Shown here: positions 56,439 through 64,000 of the stretch, piece after piece
How positions within the stretch are numbered: position 1 is the first letter of the stretch
Layout: each line of letters begins with the position of its first letter
Origin: Guyanagaster necrorhizus
Lineage: Eukaryota; Basidiomycota; Agaricomycetes; Agaricales; Physalacriaceae
Length of the DNA stretch: 64,000 bases
Direction of reading: 5' to 3'
Assembly (NCBI RefSeq): GCF_019112545.1
Contig: NW_025064889.1
Location: 62,001-126,000 of the forward strand
Notes under the pieces: model-generated
Told to the model about the DNA's origin: nothing
Seen by the model: only the letters and a program-made list of their open reading frames with translations
The model's database searches: none
Translations under genes and position numbers: made by a program

Positions 56439-58726
56439 TCAATAACTCTTCAACTGGACAACTGTCCCAGATACATCGGCCCAATGCTGAACGTAGCTCT
56501 CCGGGTCTTTCAAACTCGCCCTCCTCTTTCCCCAGATAACTTCGGAACTCTGTCCAATCGACCCCATATCCACACGATCTGTGGTCAGGAAAATCTTCCA
56601 CACGGTGACATCATGAACCATTCCCGGCAAAAGCGGGAAGCAAACCGGATTGCTCGCAGATCCACACCCCAAAGTCATTGACGATCCTCTTGGCAGCGGA
56701 CAGTCAACGACGTCGGACTGCCCATGCACGACGCTGAACTGTGGTTCATCAAAGGCAGATGAAGCTGCTTATGTGTCAGCTGGTAAGGGCGAGAAAAGGG
56801 CACTGAACATACATATCGACAAATCAGACTCGAAAGCGAAAAAGTATGGATAATAATCAATGCTGCTTCTGTTATAGAGCGTCACTCCAAACGGACTTTT
56901 GGGATTATCAATCTTGATGACCGCTTGTCCATACTTATCAAAGAGATTGTGCCCAATCCGACTGTACGATGCATCTTTGTCACGGGTCGGGGGGGAGACC
57001 TTCCCCAATGCATGAAACTCCAGCGAAACACCCGAGATGACCGAATGTCGATTCAGATGATAGTAGAATCTATTGGCCCAGCGGAGAACGTCCATCGCCC
57101 GGTCTTTGTTCTCCTCCATCCCGGCGGAAGTCCTAACCCATCTGGGTATGCGTCCTGATTCACAGCTGTACACATTGCCTCTCACAGGAGTGAGGGTGTA
57201 AAATGCAATCTCCTGATTGTCAATGACGAGCTCTATCTGGGCATCCTCACGACAACCGACCCATCGGATATCCTGCCTCCTTCCAATGACATGCCGAACC
57301 CATGTACTATCATTGCAAAACACGCTCAATAGCGGAGAGTTGTGAGGGGCTCTCATGAATTTTGCAAAGCAAGACCGGGGAAAATAGGAAAGCGGCATGC
57401 CATGAAGCATCAGCTCTGCTTGGAACGTATCAATATTGGAGACCTGCAGTATCGTTCCTAAGAGTGCGCTCGAGGCTGCTGGCATATCCCTGTCCCGATG
57501 TACGGAGTACTCAGAGCCTGGGATGACTCCTTGAGCATGTCCGGCACAGAGAAAGATTCGACCGTCCTTTTGTGTCACCCGTACAAGCTCGTTATCAACG
57601 AATACCACCTCATGACTGAAAATGCCACGATTGCTGCTGACGCCTTCGCAATGAGGAAACTGCGTACGGACAACGCCAGTTCGACTCTGCAGGAGCCGGA
57701 GGATTCTATAAAGATAAACGTCAAATCTGTTGGATGAGTCACCGAGACGGCTGGTACATACGGTTGATGCAGCCCCTCCATGAGAGAAACATAGCTGATA
57801 TTTGATATGTTTTGTCCCCGAGCCCTCGCCGACTCCAAAATGTCCAAGACAGCAGTGGTGAATACGCCGCCCTTGTGTTTCTTCGCTTGTGCTTTGCTAT
57901 CCCTGCTGCAGGCAGCTAACAGGACGTGAGAATGATTGTACATGAATTCGAAACCCGATGGATTTCGAGTCGGGCGTGAGTCAGAAGGAGTTTGATCTCG
58001 GGTGAGGATATCTGTCTCGTCGATGGAAGGTATGCGGGACCAGATCTCATCACTGAAAGAGAGCGGGGGAGGGTCGACGATGGTACGTGTTTCAAACTCG
58101 TCGATGTCATCGCTTTGTCCGCCGTCATCTGCTCGAGTCATCCCAGCAGCGTAGCAAGAATCCAGCATCAGGATCTGTAGACTGTTAGTTAGCTAGAATT
58201 GTATAGATACGACAATGAACGAACGATATTATCGCTTTTATCCTTTGCGAGCTTGTTAAGCCAGGCAGCCATCATGCGATCTGGAATACCGGGCATTTGG
58301 CCGATATCTTGAGGGCATATCTGCTCAATAACGTTTTCATCCCATCCTGACCAATAACGCTCTTGACTTTTTGGAAGAGCAGACTTGTAATCCGACGCGC
58401 CGTGTCCAGAAAAATAAATGAAAATGGAGGAATGGCCCTTCTTGATGTCTGCACGGGTGACGAGGGCTTCAAACCCTTTCAGAATGCCGTCGAACGTAGC
58501 ACCTTGATCATAGAGCCTGATGATGTTCCGGTCGGGGACACCGATGCTCTTCAAAAAGGCGACGATGGCTTTGGCGTCCAGAACTGAAGCAGTGAGGGTT
58601 CTACACTCAGCGTAGCTGTCGATTCCGATGACCAAGGCAAAGAGGTTCTCGAACGTTGGCCTGTGGACATAGTCAGTACCTTACGACGGCATTGGAGGGA
58701 TACTCAACGACATCACAGTTTCCCAT
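56439..58726 (-). CDS. caspase-like (clan CD) protease, 697 aa
   Basis: Exons 58726-58704, 58660-58225, 58174-57762, 57705-56813 and 56767-56439 sum to 2094 nt, exactly 698 codons. The peptidase C14-type domain has ALVIGIDSYAE, a Leu-rich DAKAIVAFL helix, FIYFSGHGA (catalytic His94) and ILMLDSCYAAG (catalytic Cys160). Later come VLLAACSRDSKA, GVFTTAVLDIL and FPHCEGVSSNRGIF, as in fungal caspase-like proteins. A C-terminal beta-rich region ends with a VWKIFLTTDRVD motif typical of this family. An upstream in-frame ATG at 59017 would add 97 residues, but its promoter would then overlap the divergent gene. Fungal members are linked to programmed cell death and proteolysis. Same strand as, and immediately upstream of, the TPR-CHAT gene. 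The last exon frame after 56600 is less certain. Confidence 0.88.
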
Positions 58727-59015
58727 CAACAACACTCGTCGCTCATCACCTTTCTCCGAGATTTCCAGATACGTGCAAGGCGTCACGTATAGGGCCTTCC
58801 AGCCTTGTGTGCACAAAGGAAAAGAGGGTTGAGCAGCACTATCCTCTCCTCCGAGGCTAAAAAATGCCCCATATGTTCGATATAGAAGGCTATTCCCTCT
58901 AGTTCTCCGTCGCTGACGTGCACATCGTTGGACACAGCGAACGAGGTCGGTATATGCGGTTAAGTTGGGCTCGGGAACCGCCGAGTCCCCCTCGCTGCCA
59001 TTTCTTCCTATTGCC

Positions 59016-59927
59016 ATGTCGCGCATCCAGTTCCTAGAAATCTACTCGTTCCTCAAGCATCAGCTCTACGTCTTCCTTCTCTATGTTGGATTTATCCAAA
59101 TATTCTTCGAACGCTGTTTTCTCTATCACTTTCTTCCACCCGGCCGTCAAGCTGTCCTTGATTATGAGTGGGCAGACAGTGCGTGGAGGCGCGAATATCT
59201 GCGGACATGGGTCTTGTCGTGGGTACCATTCAGTGGCTATCGACCCCTCTCACAGCCGCAGATGTGTCTTCGAAATCGATTCTGTCTTGCATTCTGTCCG
59301 ATGTTGGTGACCAGCGACCCGGTCCGTCTAGCGCAGCTGCGTGATACACACACATGTTTTATCAAGGAACGGGACGACACGCCCATTGCTTCCTTTATAC
59401 GTCTTGTCTTAGCAGCCGAAGACATCAGGAAGAAAGGCGACTGGGTCACCGTAGGAAATGAGATTCAGTACTTCTGGCGACGCGGTGTACGTGGTGTCCT
59501 TCGTCCATGCCACTGGATCTACGGGGGAGAGTGGCTCGTCAAGGATATCCCAGATCCGCGGCCATGGTTCGGAAACAACGCAATGCGCTACGCGTTCGCA
59601 GCATGCATTGCAGAACAAATGGCTGAAGTGTTCAACTGGAGGTTGGACCGGCTAAACGTTAGAAGAGATAGGTGGACAGGCAAGCTTTCTGGTCAGTGGG
59701 ATCCCAGACTGCCTCCGCCTCAGCCCGAACATCCTCCGAGCTGGTGCGCAAAAGTTGGGCCGTCTCCTAAGCGTCGGATTGTGGATGAATATCGGCGCGC
59801 GCATCATACACGATGTCCAGAGGACGAGTATTCGGATATCTTTGCTAAGCGAAATTTGGTAGCAAAGACAGGATTCCTGGAATTCGCCTGGTGTGTGGCA
59901 CAATTTCATTTCAGCGTCTTCCGTTGA
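59016..59927 (+). CDS. hypothetical protein with hydrophobic N-terminus, 303 aa
   Basis: Uninterrupted frame of 304 codons from an ATG. Residues 5-40 are strongly hydrophobic and aromatic (KHQLYVFLLYVGFIQIFF), possibly one membrane span or hairpin. The rest is soluble, Arg/Trp-rich, with QYFWRRGVR, CHWIYGGEWL, NWRLDRLNVRRDRW and SPKRRIVDEYR. No family or catalytic motif recognised. Part of a duplicated block; the other copy (44656-45988) is frameshifted, so this is the surviving gene. It is divergent from the caspase-like gene, and its ATG overlaps a possible caspase start within a CATG. Confidence 0.8.
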   Translation: MSRIQFLEIYSFLKHQLYVFLLYVGFIQIFFERCFLYHFLPPGRQAVLDYEWADSAWRREYLRTWVLSWVPFSGYRPLSQPQMCLRNRFCLAFCPMLVTSDPVRLAQLRDTHTCFIKERDDTPIASFIRLVLAAEDIRKKGDWVTVGNEIQYFWRRGVRGVLRPCHWIYGGEWLVKDIPDPRPWFGNNAMRYAFAACIAEQMAEVFNWRLDRLNVRRDRWTGKLSGQWDPRLPPPQPEHPPSWCAKVGPSPKRRIVDEYRRAHHTRCPEDEYSDIFAKRNLVAKTGFLEFAWCVAQFHFSVFR

Positions 59928-60594
59928 ATCCGTCGCCATTTGTTTCAGAACGTTGATCCTTAAACGAGACCTGGCAAGCCATCCTCGTTATATACTGCGG
60001 TGCTAGACTCTCTCAATGGGGATCGTGGGTCTCGTCTGTTAACTCAGTCTTACATCCCTATACCTTTCTGCAGCCGAACTTCCAAGCGATTCAAGATGAG
60101 GGGCAGAAAGATGGAGAATCAATCAATAGGCAAATTTGTCTTTTCTTTTTGTCTTCGACCTCAGTTTCGGCATTTCTTTCAAGAGACCCTGGCTCTACTC
60201 GCACTGTCAGGACCCTGAATCTCACTCCGGCCGGGGCAAATTTCAGTTTTACTGCGCGCGTTGCCGTAAGTGCTCATCGAAATATTTCGTTATTGTCTGA
60301 CGCCATCTAGGTATCTATTGGCGCAGCGCTGCTCGTAAACTCCATCCTTTAATGCTTAACTGAGCTTTTCTGGAAGTAAAACTCAAAGGCGAAGTGATTC
60401 TTAGCTATTCGGTTGTACAGTGTCTCTTACAATCGATCATGAATAACGAACAGCTGATGCTTTATCCTCGCTTCCTCCGCTAACTCTGACAACGCTGCCG
60501 TGCTCAACAAGTAACAAAGGCACATCCATAAACAGGTTCGTATCTTTGTGCGTGAAAAATCATCTCGGGTGTACTTGGTCACCTTCGTTTCAAC
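59928..60594. other. intergenic
   Basis: Nothing recognised. Compare with left-arm 44430-44655, which is shorter. Confidence 0.4.
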
Positions 60595-61517
60595 ATGCCA
60601 TCGTCCCGAGCATACCAGACTGACATGCAGACCTTCGAAACCAGTTTTCAAGTCTTCATGCCGCCTGCTGTCCAACACCAGAAGTCTGTTATCCTCCGGA
60701 AGGAAGATATAGAGGATATGTATCGGCAAATTACCAATATTATCCATGGCGGCGGCGCGGTATTCGTAGGCTACTTCCAGACTCGACAGACCACAGAAGA
60801 CATTAATTATTTCCCTCGTCGGTTAGAGGTACGTTCTCAGGCTTTTAATGTTAATGTTGCTGATGACTTTGTCCCAGGAGGGATACGGTATCGACCTTGT
60901 CCACCAACTAAATTGTATTATTGACCAAATCAGTGTTGACCGAGTACTTTCCACGCATTGGATGAATAGCGACGGAGAAAATATGGTCCCTGTTCACAGA
61001 GATTCACATCGCCAAGTCGCCTTCTACAGACCGCATTTTTGTATGTTTACGCGCACTATAGAATAGTCGATGTTGCTTGCATTGCCAGCGAACAGCAAAA
61101 CACAGTCGTTTATGAAGACAAGGGCTTGAAGATCCTAGCAACGGCTTGGCCATGAGCGTTTGCGAACAAACCGGATCGATTATGAAGACGGCTTCACCGA
61201 CATGGCTTTGGCAGTGGGTTCAAGCGAATTGTGACCCTTGGGTTATAGAGTGGACGTCACGGGAAGTGGTAAGCAAGATTCAGAGTCGCATTGAGGACGT
61301 TGCGAAGCGATCGGAAAGATGGATGGTAAACGGTAGCCCGATCTTGAATGAAGATATCACTTTTGACGAAGAGAATAGCGACAGCGATGACAGCGATGAC
61401 AGCGATGACTACGAGAGCACATGGATGACTTCAAACAGTGGTAATTTACGTATAGTTACAGCTGCTGATCGTAGACATGGAAGCGAGAGTGTATCACAAA
61501 GTAAACTCCACTACTAA
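60595..61517 (+). pseudogene. nucleotidyltransferase-like hypothetical protein, right copy, broken
   Basis: First exon (MPSSRAYQTDMQTFETSFQ, IIHGGGAVFVG, TRQTTEDINYF) parallels the left copy. After an intron at about 60828-60878 it reads DRVLSTHWMNSDGENMV, then VDVACIASEQQN and GLKILATAWP. There TGA at 61153-61155 replaces a Trp codon kept in the left copy. A segment of about 48 nt encoding KHDPLDL is missing. The tail (LWQWVQANCDPWVIEW, IEDVAKRSERW, acidic DSDDSDDSDD) continues in another frame to 61517. It cannot make the full protein. Confidence 0.7.
61380..61410 (+). repeat. short tandem repeat coding acidic tail
   Basis: Repeated GACAGCGAT units encode alternating Asp and Ser. A related acidic tail is present in the left copy (about 43739-43770). 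Confidence 0.7.
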
Positions 61518-61559
61518 TTAGTACAACCCTTCATTTCTTAACTTCTTTGTGTCACCCCT

Positions 61560-62781
61560 TTACGCCGTCTTGATCTCGACAGCCTGAATCCATGCCAACA
61601 TATCCCGATTTACCTCATCTTTGGCCTCTATCTGCACCCAATGACCTGCATCGTAGACATGGGCAGTCGTATCCTCGCAATTGTTTTTTGTGCCCGCCAG
61701 GTTCATGCTGGAAAAGCAGACATAGTCCTTCGAAGCCCCACCAAAGAAAACAGGCTTGGTCACTTTCATGATCTTGGGAGGATTTGCTTCAAAAATAAGT
61801 AAGCACAGAGGACCAAGGAGGAACTCTGATTTGTTCACCTTTGGAGTCATCTGCCATGATGCTAGTGCGCACGACCTTATAGTAACAGAGCGGACCTGCG
61901 ATACCACCCTTGCGTAGTTCCCCCTTCTGGATACGCTGATCCTGTATCGAATGGTCAACACTTGTTCGCACTCGATGCAGTGAAATAGGCCTACCTCTTC
62001 GGTCAAGTACAGACCAACCGCAGTCGTCCGGTTGCTCTCTACCCATGACCTTAGCCCTCCAATAGGCTGCATATAGTCCTTCCAGAGATCGTGATCCGCA
62101 CAGTACAGAAGGCTATACATTGACTCAAGGTTCTTGTCAATCTTTACGTCCGCGCCGTCTTCAGCAAAGAAATCCCAGTACCCAATCAACTCGGTGCCGA
62201 TCATTGACTTCATCTATCGTCCAATCAGTTAGAAAAAAAATTAGATCATCGAACGCAGCGTACCAGCTGCATCGCTGCTTCATATGACAAGGGATGGTTA
62301 GCTGGGTAGTACCCAGCAGCTAGAAACCCGTATGCCAAGCATCGATCGGGATAATAATCCGCTAGACGGCTGGTTACAACGCAACCCCTAGATAAATTTC
62401 TGTGTAAATAGACCAGTGGAGATCAATGGGATGATGGACAAGCGTGTACCAATCATGCCCAATAGCGATGACACGCATGATCTTCTCCGCATCCAGGATC
62501 TCGAGGATATCCTGGGCCAGCAATCTGTGCCTGTACTGCATAGGATCGACAGGTTTGGACGTTCCTCCATATCCCAGCATGTCTGGGACGATGAGCGGGT
62601 AGCCATTCTCTTTGAAGAAGGCTACCTGATGCTTCCAGTCGTATGAGGTGCTTGGGAAGCCATGAAGGAAGAGCAAGACAGGCTTAGAGGCATCCCCCGC
62701 CGAGAACAGGTAGTGGTAAGTAAAACCTCGAGAGGTGATGAAGTCTTTGTAGAGGGATTGATCCATAGGTGTGGACACCAT
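61560..62781 (-). CDS. soluble epoxide hydrolase (alpha/beta hydrolase), 334 aa
   Basis: Exons 62781-62450, 62387-62264, 62213-61995, 61941-61839 and 61786-61560 sum to 1005 nt, exactly 335 codons. Motifs: oxyanion loop HGFPS, VPDMLGYGGTSKP, nucleophile elbow GHDWG (Asp), the lid with IGYWDFFAED, and the C-terminal THVYDAGHW-like catalytic His motif followed by EVNRDMLAWIQAV. The set matches soluble epoxide hydrolases, which open epoxides to diols in the cytosol. A second possible start Met lies five codons in (62766). All four introns are 50-62 nt. Intact; the left-arm fragment at 43291-43617 is its partial duplicate. The natural substrate is unknown. Confidence 0.9.
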
Positions 62782-64000
62782 TGCAACAAGGATAGGCTCT
62801 TTAATATGGATGACTTACGCAGCATGCCTAGGTCATCGGGTCCGAAGTAGGTGGCGCCTAACACATGAGCTTTATTTATCTTACGAGTGGCGATGATGGC
62901 TTGATGTCGCCTTACAGAAGGAATTGAAGGAGGTGCAGTAACGAATCTCCGGGCCAGCTTACTCCAAGCTTGCCCAACTCGCCTCTGCCCTTGCTCCAGC
63001 ATCCGGTGCTAGTTTTCTGACTGACCATATCAAAAAGACACGAAAGCGAGAACTGAGCATAGGTATTCCCAGATGGTTGTAAGTAGGCTTCCTTCAAGTT
63101 GTTACCAGCACAAGGTCCCAATCAGTAGCAGGATGACACGGTACCGGAAGGCAACGAAAGGAAAAAGCTCGAACACATAATTAACGACGAACTGTGTATC
63201 CGTAATATTGCCATCGCGATGTATCCACTATCCTGATGTATCATCCCGAAGATACAAAGAGTAGGAAGCCTAAAGGGGCGAGACGCAGTATGAAAAACTG
63301 CGATCATAACCTCTGTAGATCATTCGGGACCGGCCTAATCATTTGCTGTCGCAATGCACAAAATGCGAGGTTCGTTCTTATATAATATCAGACCGACAAT
63401 AACCGTGGTGCAAATATCACGTACTGCAGATTCACAGCGTAGTCGTCGGTATCTTCGGTTGCCAGGTAAGGGAGTATTGTTCTCCTCCTTGGTTTTTCTT
63501 GTTACATTACATTGCTTCTATGGGCATGCAGAAAACGATAATGACCCTGGCCTGTTTCCGAGGGTTCCCTGCTGGCGCTGGAGATTCATACCGCTTATCT
63601 CATCAGGGAGACAGGCACGCGAGTATGAGAGGGGCAAGGCAATGCCAAGGTGGTAGCCGTATAACCATGAAACCACGAAGTGACGAAGCATGAATAATGA
63701 AAGCATGGAATGGACTGAGCTGGTGGAGGGTGAGTCGAGATTATTTTATACACTCTGCGGGTCTTTTTTAACAACGAAAAAGGTGAGAAGCATCAGATTG
63801 CACGCCGACGGGTAAGGGCTCCGCCAGACATGATTTGATTTAGAGGCCCAGGGGTATGAGTTAGAAATACGTTGTCTACATGAGGATGAAGAATAAAAAG
63901 TACTTTTGTAGCGAAATGAAACCCAATCTGAATATCACCTATGACACGACGCTAGGAAACAGTCGGCTGCGTTCCGTCTCCGTTAGGCACATCGTGGGTT
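62782..64000. other. intergenic to window end
   Basis: No gene recognised. The first part should hold the epoxide hydrolase promoter. An extra 5' exon near 62820-62860 cannot be excluded. Confidence 0.45.

Larger units (their letters stand above)
59016..61891. repeat. inverted segmental duplication, right arm
   Basis: Mirror image of 43291-45988. Holds the intact hydrophobic N-terminus gene, a broken nucleotidyltransferase-like gene and, across its outer end, the intact epoxide hydrolase. Confidence 0.85.

Overview
The window looks like nuclear DNA of an agaricomycete (mushroom-type) basidiomycete. The evidence is short introns of about 41-86 nt, many per gene, together with typical families: F-box/leucine-rich proteins, a FunK1 protein kinase, a velvet regulator, a Stealth-type sugar-phosphate transferase, a GPR1/FUN34/YaaH transporter pair, a TPR-CHAT protein and a fungal caspase-like protein. 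Splice sites were inferred by eye from GT..AG signals, frame continuity and recalled family motifs. Where the exons summed to whole codons, this is stated.

Region 1-27 kb is ordinary gene-sparse fungal DNA. It holds a 5'-cut F-box gene, a small hypothetical ORF, a W-rich hypothetical protein (-), an intact 805-aa Stealth phosphotransferase, a flavin (Baeyer-Villiger type) monooxygenase whose exon structure is intact except for one TAG and no visible start codon, a decayed P-loop NTPase of the Crinkler/RHS-like group, an SH3 protein, a second F-box gene, a coiled-coil protein with a frameshifted C-terminal domain, and a 1001-aa SNM1/Artemis-type nuclease.

Region 28-43 kb holds a 642-aa velvet (VosA/VelB type) regulator with a GC-AG intron, a secreted endonuclease/exonuclease/phosphatase pseudogene, and two tandem GPR1/FUN34/YaaH (acetate-type transporter) genes. 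The two transporter genes share intron positions, TATA boxes and a near-identical 33-bp inverted-repeat promoter element.

Region 43-62 kb is the most unusual part. Two inverted copies of a three-gene block (a protein with a hydrophobic N-terminus, a nucleotidyltransferase-like protein and an epoxide hydrolase) lie at about 43.3-46.0 kb and 59.0-61.9 kb. Between them is a 13-kb island with a multi-membrane-span WW-like protein, a broken FunK1 kinase, and two adjacent same-strand clan-CD protease-type genes: a 981-aa TPR-CHAT protein and a roughly 700-aa caspase-like protein. Both keep their His/Cys dyads. This pair is the best candidate for an undescribed regulated-proteolysis or cell-death module. 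Several genes carry single nonsense codons, mostly Trp codons changed to stops, or one-base frameshifts in homopolymers. These may be young pseudogenes or assembly errors.
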